NCBI RefSeq assembly: GCF_039778605.1
Contig: NZ_CP156060.1
Location: 1,860,001-1,924,000 of the forward strand
From: Flavobacterium sp. WV_118_3
GTDB lineage: Bacteria; Bacteroidota; Bacteroidia; Flavobacteriales; Flavobacteriaceae
Direction: 5' to 3'
Length of the DNA: 64,000 nucleotides
The notes beneath the pieces were generated by a model that made no database searches, had not been told where the DNA came from, and saw only the letters and a list, made by a program, of their open reading frames with translations. Positions within the stretch are counted from its first letter, which is position 1. Each line of letters starts with the position of its first letter. The translations under genes and the position numbers were made by a program. This document shows, in pieces, positions 36,535-44,161 of the stretch.

Positions 36535-37059
36535 ATGAACAAAATTGACTTTTCAGAAATACAAGATTGGGAACAATTCGAAAACTTAGTTGCTGAGTAT
36601 TTCAATGAGACGCGTGATTTGGAAGATAATAATTTAACCGAAGTATTTGTTGAACCTGTTGGGAAAGGTCCTGACGGAGGAAGAGATATTTTGTTGACAT
36701 TCCGAATAAATGATTCAATACTCTCATTTGAAAGAAGATGGATTGTTCAATGTAAATTCTATGACATACTTAAAAAAAGTTCTCTCGATAGAATCAATAT
36801 TCCAACATTAATAGAAGAATATAGAGCAGATGGATATTTGTTAATCTGCAAGAACTCTGTTACGAATGGTGTTTCTACAACTTTTGAAAATTTGAGAAAT
36901 AATTGTAGGCGAAATTATAAATATGTGATTTGGAACGGTAGTACATTTGTTAAAAAATTATATAAAACAAATGGATTGCATGAGCATTATTTTCCAGATT
37001 TTTTCGATTATAAAATGCAAAGAGCAAAATTAACTGGTATCAACGACATATTGACATAA
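36535..37059 (+). CDS. Mrr-like restriction endonuclease-fold protein paired with TIR
   Basis: 174 residues, one PD-(D/E)xK nuclease domain. WEQFENLVAEYF is the first Mrr helix; GKGPDGGRDI supplies Asp51 and VQCKF supplies the Gln72-x-Lys74 catalytic pair; IPTLIEEYRADGYLLICKN is the following core strand. No separate DNA-recognition domain and no methyltransferase nearby, so it is not a classical restriction system. The stop overlaps the TIR start by one base (TAATG), so the two are translationally coupled. Probably a defence effector or sensor acting with TIR (inference). Confidence 0.8.
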   Translation: MNKIDFSEIQDWEQFENLVAEYFNETRDLEDNNLTEVFVEPVGKGPDGGRDILLTFRINDSILSFERRWIVQCKFYDILKKSSLDRINIPTLIEEYRADGYLLICKNSVTNGVSTTFENLRNNCRRNYKYVIWNGSTFVKKLYKTNGLHEHYFPDFFDYKMQRAKLTGINDILT

Positions 37060-37541
37060 TGAAAAAAACAGCATTCATATCACACTCGATGGACGATAGC
37101 GAATTATATGTATTGTCTTTGATAACAGAATACTTGGCCAACAATGGATATTTTATTGAAACGAGTCATAATAATTCCATATTTCCAGGACAAAACATAG
37201 AATATAACATACAAACCCAAATCAATAAATCCGATTTATTTATTGGCATTGCTTCTCATTTTGGTATCAATTCACAATGGGTACTGAAAGAATGGGAATT
37301 AGCCCAAAAAAATGGAAAAACAGCATTTTTTTTGATAGAAGACAATTTACCAATAAATCCAGCTTTTGAACAAGGTAACTTGGTTGTCAGATTTAATAGA
37401 CAAAATCCACAGTATAGCATTACTCGTCTCCATTCAATGATTGAGAAAAGAAAAAAAGAAAAATCGAATAATGCTTTAAATTGGGTAGTAGGAGGATTAT
37501 TAGGGATTGCGATTATAAAGTTATTATCAGAAGACGATTAA
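37059..37541 (+). CDS. TIR-domain protein with C-terminal membrane helix
   Basis: 160 residues. TIR fold over about 1-125: strand KTAFISHSMDDSE, INKSDLFIGIAS, and QWVLKEWELA with Glu78 at the position of the NADase catalytic Glu. After a charged linker (RKKEK, about 132-138) a short hydrophobic helix LNWVVGGLLGIAIIKLL (about 142-158) suggests membrane attachment. Bacterial TIR proteins cleave NAD+ during antiphage defence or make signalling nucleotides. Coupled to the nuclease-like gene. Confidence 0.82.
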   Translation: MKKTAFISHSMDDSELYVLSLITEYLANNGYFIETSHNNSIFPGQNIEYNIQTQINKSDLFIGIASHFGINSQWVLKEWELAQKNGKTAFFLIEDNLPINPAFEQGNLVVRFNRQNPQYSITRLHSMIEKRKKEKSNNALNWVVGGLLGIAIIKLLSEDD

Positions 37542-37680
37542 AGCATATTGGATATCCAAACAAAAACTGAAACTTAAGTTAAGATACATTCTTGTGATTG
37601 GTTCACTTTTTATGCGGTTCAACTGAAAACTTTTCTTTTTTTATTAAGAATTATATTTCGATACTTTAGCTTACAAATTA

Positions 37681-37807
37681 GGTAAAAACACGGATTGATT
37701 TGTCATGTCTAAATTACTTTCTTATAGATCTAAGAAATACAGCTATATAGCTTTTTTACGAAATAAATAAGGAAAAAGTTTCGTAAAAAACAATGTTAGT
37801 GGCAATA
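37681..37807 (+). repeat. Dispersed upstream element, copy B
   Basis: GGTAAAAACACGGATTG, AAATTACTTTCTT, the palindrome AGCTATATAGCT (37741-37752), then the perfect 12-bp inverted repeat TTTTTTACGAAA (37752-37763) / TTTCGTAAAAAA (37779-37790), then AATGTTAGTGGCAATAT. It ends 27 bases before the ATG of the next gene. Best-preserved copy. Confidence 0.65.
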
Positions 37808-37833
37808 TTTCACACAGCCTTAAAAAAAATAAT

Positions 37834-38334
37834 ATGAAAAAAGACAACTTTTACGAAGTTAAAAAAATAGACTATAATTGGACACCAATAAAACTATTAG
37901 ATACACAAAAAAATGTTAGTACAATTGAAATTCTAAAAAATAATCAGATAATTAAAACTACAGGTGCAATTTTTAGAGAAATCTCAATTTCAAAAATACA
38001 TTTAGAAAGAATTGGTTTTGAAAATGATAGCCTAAATGATGTATTTGCAGTTCCAATCTACATGATTCTTGGTGAAGATTTAATGAATCTTACATCTGCT
38101 TATTTCGGATATCTAATATTTCACAAAGATGAAATTGTTAACATTCAGAAAACATACAATTCTGTGCTTACAGAAGTATATGAAACTTTTAAAACAAATC
38201 CAGAAATTATTTCCGACAGCGACAATGTTATTAAACAAAAGTTTAACAGCATATTTAATGTCAATGATCTTTTCAAAAGACTAGCAGAATACAACATAAT
38301 TGTTGAAAATAAATCTGAAATATTGATTGGATAA
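37834..38334 (+). CDS. Hypothetical protein in the accessory region
   Basis: 166 residues, predicted cytoplasmic, A/T-rich codon use. It starts MKKDNFYEVKKIDYNWTPIK and has a helical C-terminal third (NVIKQKFNSIFNVNDLFKRLAEYNI). I recognise no family. It lies between dispersed element B and the first attC-like hairpin, so it has the layout of a gene cassette. Confidence 0.65.
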   Translation: MKKDNFYEVKKIDYNWTPIKLLDTQKNVSTIEILKNNQIIKTTGAIFREISISKIHLERIGFENDSLNDVFAVPIYMILGEDLMNLTSAYFGYLIFHKDEIVNIQKTYNSVLTEVYETFKTNPEIISDSDNVIKQKFNSIFNVNDLFKRLAEYNIIVENKSEILIG

Positions 38335-38341
38335 ATACTGC

Positions 38342-38474
38342 TACTAACAACGGTTTTAAGAAATTGGGGTTTAGGGTAAAATTTAAAGGTATTTTATATA
38401 TTTGGTCTCAGTTCCTAATGGAATGGCTTCGGAACAAAAATCCCCAACTCCACAAAGCCGGCGGGACGTTAGCT
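38342..38474. other. attC-like long hairpin 1 between two small genes
   Basis: Begins TACTAACAACGG seven bases after the stop of the upstream gene and ends GGGACGTTAGCT just before the next gene. TTGGGG (about 38361) pairs with CCCCAA (about 38441), and the outer CTAAC pairs with GTTAG. Length 133 and position between gene stop and next start fit integron attC recombination sites (RYYYAAC…GTTRRRY), though the core bases are only near-consensus. Confidence 0.5.
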
Positions 38475-38482
38475 GTAACCTT

Positions 38483-38950
38483 ATGAATGACTGCGAAAAA
38501 ATGGACGAAAATATATATCACCAAATACAATACGATCGAATCGATAATTTAGAAACTAGGAGAGAAAATTTCAGCAACTATGTTTTAACTATTTGTACAG
38601 GGGTATTAGGAATTACTCTAGCAAATCCTAACTCTTTAGATTCTATATCCATATTCTTTATTTTTTTATTTGGCTTTGCAATTAATATAATTTCAATTTT
38701 ATTTATAAAAAGCACTATGCCATTTATAAGGATGCATCAAATAAGAGCAGATGAAATTAGGAAACAATACGATTTAAAACTTTCAACAATTAATGATTTG
38801 ATAATAAAACCTAGCCCAAAAATTACTATTAGAAAAAAGGATTATGAATTCAAACGTCACAACATCTATATTTGTTTACACTGGGTTATAATATTATTTT
38901 TTGCTGTGGTCACAATTCATTCTTTGTTAATCCCAAAAGATATTAATTAA
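38483..38950 (+). CDS. Two-TM protein of a cassette-like unit
   Basis: 155 residues from the ATG at 38483, nine bases after the attC-like end; the frame reads further upstream only through the hairpin. N-terminal helix IQYDRIDNLETRRENFSNYVL, two adjacent membrane helices (about 36-75), a polar middle (IRADEIRKQYDLKLSTINDLI) and a last hydrophobic helix (HWVIILFFAVVTIHSLLI). A layout with helix-TM-TM-helix-TM resembles SLATT-type or other membrane effectors of bacterial defence, but I cannot assign a family. Confidence 0.6.
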   Translation: MNDCEKMDENIYHQIQYDRIDNLETRRENFSNYVLTICTGVLGITLANPNSLDSISIFFIFLFGFAINIISILFIKSTMPFIRMHQIRADEIRKQYDLKLSTINDLIIKPSPKITIRKKDYEFKRHNIYICLHWVIILFFAVVTIHSLLIPKDIN

Positions 38951-38989
38951 TCAACCAATAAAAGTTATAATAATAAATTAAAGGCTAAA

Positions 38990-39112
38990 GCTAACAAGGT
39001 ATTGCTAAAATCGGGGCTTAACGCCTTTGATTAGGCATTTGTACAAAGTTGAACATTCGTTCTTCGATTGAACTTTTGTACTAAAAATCCCCGCCTACAG
39101 CAATCCCCAAAC
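38990..39112. other. attC-like long hairpin 2 downstream of the two-TM gene
   Basis: GCTAACAAGGTATTGCTAAAATCGGGG pattern at the left pairs with ATCCCCGCCTACAGCAATCCC at the right (GTATTGCT with AGCAAT, CGGGG with CCCCG). Inner arms TTTGTACAAAGTTGAAC and TTGAACTTTTGTAC also pair. The expected GTTAG right end is missing, so the site may be degenerate or the end of the cassette row. Confidence 0.45.
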
Positions 39113-39227
39113 CATTATAAATAAGTAAGCCATAATATTACTAAACAATACAGTCTACATATCCTCCTCAACCTTATTAAAATACAACAAAAGCGGCATC
39201 AGGTGTTCGATTGTGATACCTGTCAGC

Positions 39228-39251
39228 CCGCCACTTTTAAAAAGCCCTGAT
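39228..39251. repeat. 24-bp direct repeat, copy 2 (possible distal att site)
   Basis: Identical to 32736-32759. Immediately upstream, GGTGTTCGATTGTGATACC contains a T-loop-like TTCGATT, but its stem no longer pairs, so it may be the remains of a tRNA 3' end. Confidence 0.5.
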
Positions 39252-39270
39252 TTTAAAATCAGGGCTTTTT
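39239..39270 (+). terminator. Stem-loop terminator (bidirectional)
   Basis: Perfect 16-bp inverted repeat AAAAAGCCCTGATTTT / AAAATCAGGGCTTTTT. No gene ends within 250 bp, which fits its being the left-over terminator of a lost tRNA or of the duplicated site. Confidence 0.8.
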
Positions 39271-39876
39271 CTATTTTACGATACTTTGCGATTTTCTTCT
39301 CCGGTGAACAAAACTACTCTTCTATTTTTATTACATTTTCTATTTCAATGCTTTAGTTCTAAATTACGTAAAAACACGTATTGTTTTACTACAATCAAAA
39401 ATGTATAGCTTGTTTTACAAAAACGTACATATGCTAATAATTTTGCGAATTCAGATCGTTTCTCATCTGTATTGGTTTCGAGGTATCCTACTAGTACCGA
39501 TATAACGACTAAGTTTATCCCCCCTTTTAATACAGTTAATTAATTCATCATTCTTTAATCGAATGGGCGCAACAATTATTACACTAAGAATGTTTATTGT
39601 AATTAACCAGTGAAAGTTATTTCATTTTGTATTATAAAGGTGTTACACAAAAATCTTGTTCCTGCGTTTCGCACTCTTATGGATAAAAAACGAATGCTTA
39701 TGGTTTTTTCTCAACGTACACGATTACAACACCATACTTTTACTAAAGAAATTAAAATGCTAGCTAGGTTTATTTTTCACTCATTTATTTAAAAGTGGAG
39801 TTCAGAAACCACTATAAAAACGGGGAGAAATCCGAAAAGCCTTATGAGTAGGAATAATCAATAAATTTTAGAAATC
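39271..39876. other. Spacer with a copy of the ACACGTATTG motif; no gene
   Basis: Copy C of the dispersed element is limited to its first block: GTAAAAACACGTATTGTTTTAC at 39368-39389, where GTAAAA and TTTTAC form an inverted repeat. A 60-codon GTG-started frame at 39610-39792 looks random and is not called. The rest (39390-39876) holds the presumed promoter and leader of the AidA/PixA-type gene but no box that I can name. Confidence 0.5.
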
Positions 39877-40452
39877 ATGGCAAATACAATAAACATTCTT
39901 AGTGTAATAGATGTTGAAACGATTCTTGCAAACAAAATTCCAGCAGGAACAGCTACAAATCCAACATCTCTGGGATCATATGGCACATCCGATATATATG
40001 TGTATATGATTACGAGCCGAGGCTATATAGACAGTGCTGATAAAAACAGAGCTGATTCCGAATTGGTAATTGATGCTAATGTAGGTGATACTATTCAATG
40101 GGAATTAACGTGTCCCGGATCCGGTTTGCAGCATGATGCCATAATTGCAGGTGTAAATCCGGGCTCTGAACCTAATCCACCCTCCATTTCTACTCCGGTT
40201 CCTGTTGTGACTTACAGAAATATTTATGACACGGCAGGTTTACCGGGTTATCAAATAGTTAAACAAACCGATTATTGTTCTAATGTATTGGCTACAGGAA
40301 CTACCCAGTATTCAATTTCTTTTCAAATAATGGATAATCTGGGAAACAGCCTGGGTTATTATTTTTGGGATCCTTTCGTAAAGGTAATGAATACCGAAGA
40401 TTATTTAAGAGAACGTCAAGCTTACCTAAAAAAACAGGAGGCAGTAGTTTAA
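39877..40452 (+). CDS. AidA/PixA-family (inclusion-body) protein
   Basis: 191 residues, no signal peptide. INILSVIDVETILA at the N-terminus, a central YVYMITSRGYID, VGDTIQWELTCPG, and the late YYFWDPFVKV fit the AidA/PixA family, whose founder PixA forms crystalline inclusions in Xenorhabdus. Other members are linked to quorum sensing or host association. Physiological role open. It starts a two-gene unit with the next gene (30-bp gap). Confidence 0.75.
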   Translation: MANTINILSVIDVETILANKIPAGTATNPTSLGSYGTSDIYVYMITSRGYIDSADKNRADSELVIDANVGDTIQWELTCPGSGLQHDAIIAGVNPGSEPNPPSISTPVPVVTYRNIYDTAGLPGYQIVKQTDYCSNVLATGTTQYSISFQIMDNLGNSLGYYFWDPFVKVMNTEDYLRERQAYLKKQEAVV

Positions 40453-40482
40453 AAAAACAACCTAGTTAAAACATAAGAAAAC

Positions 40483-40929
40483 ATGACAAAAAATACAGTT
40501 TTTCAATTATCTGCTCTAAGTCAAAACGATGCAGGAGCAGCAGACGGAAGTCAACTATTCTGTGAAGTAACAAAAATTACTAATGGAAATGTAAGAACCG
40601 GATCTTTTTCAATTAACGAAATGATAGCCTTGCCAACACCTCCCGGACAAAATGGTTTTGGCCCTACACCTACCTGGTTTTTAGTGCCGGACGATAATAT
40701 TCTGGACACTTCTTTCACTCTGGAAATCTCATGTCCATCAGATTCAAACTATCCGACTACCAAAATCACTGTTAAAGCTTCTGATGTTCAAAAATGGGCC
40801 GCTATACCTTACAATGAAAGAAACAACCAAATTTACCAGGGAGGAAAATATGGTATTTTTGGTTTTGCACAAGAGGGAGCCGATGGGTTAATCTATACCG
40901 TTACGGCAGGGGTATTAAATCCAAAATAG
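40483..40929 (+). CDS. Partner of the AidA/PixA-type protein, unknown family
   Basis: 148 residues, no signal peptide, beta-rich: MTKNTVFQLSALSQNDAGAA, a Pro-rich loop PTPPGQNGFGPTPTW, LEISCPSDSNYPTT and a Gly-rich end. Its length and CPxxSNYP-like motif echo the CPGSG site of the upstream protein, but overall similarity is not visible. Possibly another inclusion or accessory component; inference from the gene pair only. Confidence 0.65.
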   Translation: MTKNTVFQLSALSQNDAGAADGSQLFCEVTKITNGNVRTGSFSINEMIALPTPPGQNGFGPTPTWFLVPDDNILDTSFTLEISCPSDSNYPTTKITVKASDVQKWAAIPYNERNNQIYQGGKYGIFGFAQEGADGLIYTVTAGVLNPK

Positions 40930-41007
40930 CAAAGTCAATAATTCATATTATTGATACCAATCTGATTTTTAATACATTTCGCCTTTTTTACATTTTTATT
41001 AGCATTA

Positions 41008-41056
41008 AAATTCAGTCTAAACTCAGTCAAAAACTAAATTTAGACTGAATTTTTTA
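41008..41056 (+). terminator. Terminator after the AidA/PixA pair
   Basis: 15-bp perfect stem AAAATTCAGTCTAAA (41008-41022) and TTTAGACTGAATTTT (41040-41054), 17-base loop, T tail. The following 41057-41316 holds no called gene; a 23-codon frame ending at 41312 (LIKRFFGYLPDPYIDLENF…) may be the tail of a lost gene. Confidence 0.8.
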
Positions 41057-41316
41057 TTGGTATATTCAGACGGCTTGCTCTTAAAAAAACTATTTAATCC
41101 CAATACTAATATCATTTTTTTTTATTGAGTCGTCCTAAAATAGGTTGGTTATTTTTGATTATACACATTTGATAAAAGTTCAGACGTTTTCAAGCTAGCT
41201 GATTTTTGTATCTTATTGACAAATTTCACAATCATGCGAATTGATCAAACGATTTTTTGGCTATCTTCCCGATCCTTATATCGACCTGGAAAACTTTGAA
41301 ACAAAATATTAAAAAA

Positions 41317-42159
41317 ATGGCCAACCACGACGACATGACCCTTGGGGATCTTTTAAAAAAAGCTCCTAAAAAAAGTATTTTTAGCACGATCGGACAACTC
41401 TTTAAAAAGAAGCCGCTAACGTTTGAAAAAGCCTTAAAAAACCCGTTAAAACACACCTCACTCGACCTACGCAATCAGAACCTAAAGGAACTGCCGGAGA
41501 GCATCGGACAATTTAAAAACCTGAGACAGCTCTATCTGGATAACAATCAACTGACAAGCCTGCCGGATGCCATTGGTGACTTACCCCAATTGGACTTACT
41601 AACCCTAAGAAACAACCAACTGACAAGTCTGCCGGACACGATCGGGAATCTTAGCACACTTACCTATATCGACCTGAAAAACAACCAACTCACAAGTTTG
41701 CCGGACGCAATTGGAAAGCTGACCAGGCTTACCAATATCGATCTGGAAAGCAACCAACTAAAAACACTTCCTGATAGCATCTGTTCCTTGACGAGAGTAT
41801 ATAGTTTCAATGCAGCAAATAACCAACTGACCCAGCTTCCGGAACTGTTCGGAAACATGACTCAGATTCAAGTGCTAAACCTACATCACAATCAGTTAAC
41901 GCATTTGCCGGAATCTTTAGGAAACTTAAAAGAAACAGTAGTCTATTTTAATATTAGTAGTAATCGCTTAAAAACACTGCCCAACACCTTGCACAAGGTG
42001 GTCTTTGAAGACATCTACCTTGACAACAATGAACTGGAATCACTAGGAACCTTAGGTCAGGGTGGTTACCGGATCGATCAACTGCACCTAAAAGGCAATC
42101 CGCTTTTAACGATACCGGAGACGTTATCGAAAAGGCCGGGTTTATGGTTGTCCCTATAA
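41317..42159 (+). CDS. Leucine-rich-repeat protein
   Basis: 280 residues from the ATG at 41317; an upstream in-frame ATG adds a doubtful stretch. Basic N-terminus (LLKKAPKKSIFSTIGQLFKKK), then at least eight LRRs of 23 residues with the consensus LPDxIGxLxxLxxLxLxxNQLTxLP (about 65-250). No signal peptide or membrane segment. LRRs are protein-binding scaffolds. It heads the long row of small genes that looks like an immunity array, where LRR proteins could bind toxins; that role is inference. Confidence 0.85.
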   Translation: MANHDDMTLGDLLKKAPKKSIFSTIGQLFKKKPLTFEKALKNPLKHTSLDLRNQNLKELPESIGQFKNLRQLYLDNNQLTSLPDAIGDLPQLDLLTLRNNQLTSLPDTIGNLSTLTYIDLKNNQLTSLPDAIGKLTRLTNIDLESNQLKTLPDSICSLTRVYSFNAANNQLTQLPELFGNMTQIQVLNLHHNQLTHLPESLGNLKETVVYFNISSNRLKTLPNTLHKVVFEDIYLDNNELESLGTLGQGGYRIDQLHLKGNPLLTIPETLSKRPGLWLSL

Positions 42160-42229
42160 AACGCCTGCCCGACAAACAAATAACACCCGCTACAAGCCTC
42201 AGAGCAATAGCGGTACGCAAAACAATTTT

Positions 42230-42742
42230 ATGAAAAAAAAGATAACCCTAATAGCCCTTTTTGTTGTTACAATCGGCAAAGCACAAAGTCACCAACTCAA
42301 TTGTGGGAATATCCATAAAATAGACAACCCAAAAGAATATTACGACGAATACAGTTCCGGAGGTGGTTATGAGAACTTAACCGTAATGAAAAAGAATTTT
42401 AAAAGTGCCATTTTCAATTCCAGGGATAGCGATTTAAAATCGATTGTGATTCGGATACAAACACAATCGGATGGAGCTAATATAATGTCTGATGCCAAGC
42501 TTTATGAACCAAAAGAAAATGAGATCGCTTTCTTTTTGGAAGATGAAGATCGAAAATCATTTATTGGCACGTCACAAAAAATGTTCTTTAAAGTCGGAGG
42601 GAAGCTAAAAACGTCGATCATTAAAGGAAAAACAAACGGATTAAAAATTCTGGAGTTTATAAAATGTGGGATGCTAAATCTGAAAAGAATGCCAATTGAT
42701 GATAAAATAATCGAGAGTTTGGAGAATGAAATCACAAAGTAA
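42230..42742 (+). CDS. Secreted hypothetical protein
   Basis: 170 residues with signal peptide MKKKITLIALFVVTIGKAQS. The mature part is charged, with paired Cys (LNCGN and FIKCGML) that may form a disulphide in the periplasm. No family recognised. Second gene of the array; starts 70 bp after the LRR gene. Confidence 0.65.
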   Translation: MKKKITLIALFVVTIGKAQSHQLNCGNIHKIDNPKEYYDEYSSGGGYENLTVMKKNFKSAIFNSRDSDLKSIVIRIQTQSDGANIMSDAKLYEPKENEIAFFLEDEDRKSFIGTSQKMFFKVGGKLKTSIIKGKTNGLKILEFIKCGMLNLKRMPIDDKIIESLENEITK

Positions 42743-42787
42743 AAAATTACGCTAATGCTTATATAAACAAAATAACAAGTCAAAAAA

Positions 42788-43411
42788 ATGGAAAATCAAC
42801 CCCAAAAAATATACACCCTCAATTGCAGAAGTTGGATGGGAAGCCTGAGCAGAAAGAGTAGTAAAGTACAACAGCCCAAATGCGAAAAATGCAACAGGGA
42901 ATTAAAAGGAGAAATCGAATATTCGAAAGTTGAATTGGAGGTCGACCGATATAACGGAGAAGATTGGGCAAGCGCTTCCGGTATACTGATGGTTTCCCAT
43001 AAGCTGTACGAAGCCCTGATGCAAGCAGGAATTAAAGGATTTGCGCCTCTAAAGGTGAAAAAGGTACCCTATAAATATGCCGACATTGATGTTAAAACAA
43101 TACCTGATTTTGTTTATTTAGCCATTTTAGCTCCTGCGATTAAAAATATTCCTATTGCTTGTGATTATAACGGAATTTGCGAAGGATGTAACCTGACACT
43201 CAATGAATACAATGAGGAAAAATCGAAATTGATTATACGGAAAACAACTGAAAATCCGATTCCGCTACAGGTTTTTTCGGATACGTATGAAGGTGCCGAT
43301 ATCTTTGACTTTACAGACCACGGAGAAATTGGCGTAACTCAAAAATTTCTCGATGTCATCAACAATTTTAATTGCCCCGAGGCAATTATTATTCCCGCAG
43401 AATGGATTTAA
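42788..43411 (+). CDS. Double-CxxC protein, immunity-like
   Basis: 207 residues, cytoplasmic. A zinc-ribbon-like pair near the start (CEKCNRE, residues about 32-38) and a second pair in the middle (CDYNGICEGC, about 120-130). Late part FTDHGEIGVTQKFLDVINNF resembles the C-terminus of Imm11/DUF1629-type proteins, which often end in 'VS.R..eai....l.g'. This links it to toxin immunity, but only loosely. Confidence 0.55.
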   Translation: MENQPQKIYTLNCRSWMGSLSRKSSKVQQPKCEKCNRELKGEIEYSKVELEVDRYNGEDWASASGILMVSHKLYEALMQAGIKGFAPLKVKKVPYKYADIDVKTIPDFVYLAILAPAIKNIPIACDYNGICEGCNLTLNEYNEEKSKLIIRKTTENPIPLQVFSDTYEGADIFDFTDHGEIGVTQKFLDVINNFNCPEAIIIPAEWI

Positions 43412-43432
43412 GAACACTACCATAAAAAATAT

Positions 43433-44119
43433 ATGGAATTTAAAATAACCGAGCAATTTGAAAATTTAGAAACCATCACAAAATCAAACTATTTTGAAGA
43501 GGTCACTATTAAATCGAATATATTAGAAACGGATCAGGCTACCGCTGATTTTGTGATCAATGATTTTTCACAATTGGGATATGAACACGTAGCTGATAGG
43601 TATTTAGATATTTTGAATATCGACAAATTCTATTTTCATGCCTGGTTTGAAGTAGATGATTTTGCGACGCAGTTGGAATTTAATATTGAAAAACTGTACA
43701 GCGGATTGTTGTTAACGGAAAAAATGTATGACGAAAAACTTTGGTTTAAAGGTCAGGCACCGGAAGAAATAGCTTTGTGGAAGACGTTCCGTATTCTCGA
43801 CACGCGTCCGGAAATTGGCGATGGTAAATTAGCCGTTTACAGTATTCAAGATGGCATCGCATCACCAAATGAACCGGTCGTTTATTATATCAATAGAGCG
43901 TTGGCGTATAAAACCAATCTGACGCTTAGCGGCTATTATGAAGCGGTTTTGGATTTGTTGGGCATAGCCGATTGGCAGTATCTTTTTACCGAAGTATCAT
44001 TAGCCGATTTAAAAGCAGATGGTATTTATCAAAACCTGAAACAAGCATTGGAAGCCTTACAAAAAGCGTTTCCGGATAAAGATTATAGCCGTTATTTTGA
44101 GCTTTTAGAAGAACGATAA
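43433..44119 (+). CDS. Hypothetical protein, immunity array
   Basis: 228 residues, acidic, no signal peptide. Notable blocks: ADRYLDILNIDKFYFHAWFEVDDFATQLEF and SGYYEAVLDLLGIADWQYLFTEVSL. Codon use is close to the host's. I know no family. Short gap (21 bp) to the preceding gene suggests co-transcription. Confidence 0.6.
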   Translation: MEFKITEQFENLETITKSNYFEEVTIKSNILETDQATADFVINDFSQLGYEHVADRYLDILNIDKFYFHAWFEVDDFATQLEFNIEKLYSGLLLTEKMYDEKLWFKGQAPEEIALWKTFRILDTRPEIGDGKLAVYSIQDGIASPNEPVVYYINRALAYKTNLTLSGYYEAVLDLLGIADWQYLFTEVSLADLKADGIYQNLKQALEALQKAFPDKDYSRYFELLEER

Positions 44120-44161
44120 AAACAAACAACAAAGTCAAATAAATACCTACTTTAAATTAGT

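Noticed and set aside
39190-39235. Second tRNA gene at the distal repeat
   Set aside because: A TTCGATT loop and CCGCCA end are present but the T stem and the 5' part of a tRNA cannot be folded; at most a fragment.
39610-39792. 60-codon GTG-started frame before the AidA/PixA-type gene
   Set aside because: Composition looks random (runs of basic and hydrophobic residues without domain pattern), no promoter box or ribosome site was seen, and it lies in A/T-rich spacer.
41110-41160. Insertion-sequence end (GAGTCGTCCTAAAATAGGTTGG)-like sequence
   Set aside because: It vaguely recalls IS ends, but no matching inverted end or transposase was found in the window.
41241-41312. 23-codon frame LIKRFFGYLPDPYIDLENF ending just before the LRR gene
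   Set aside because: Looks like the tail of a deleted gene, but there is no upstream coding part and no similarity I can name, so it is only mentioned in the terminator entry.
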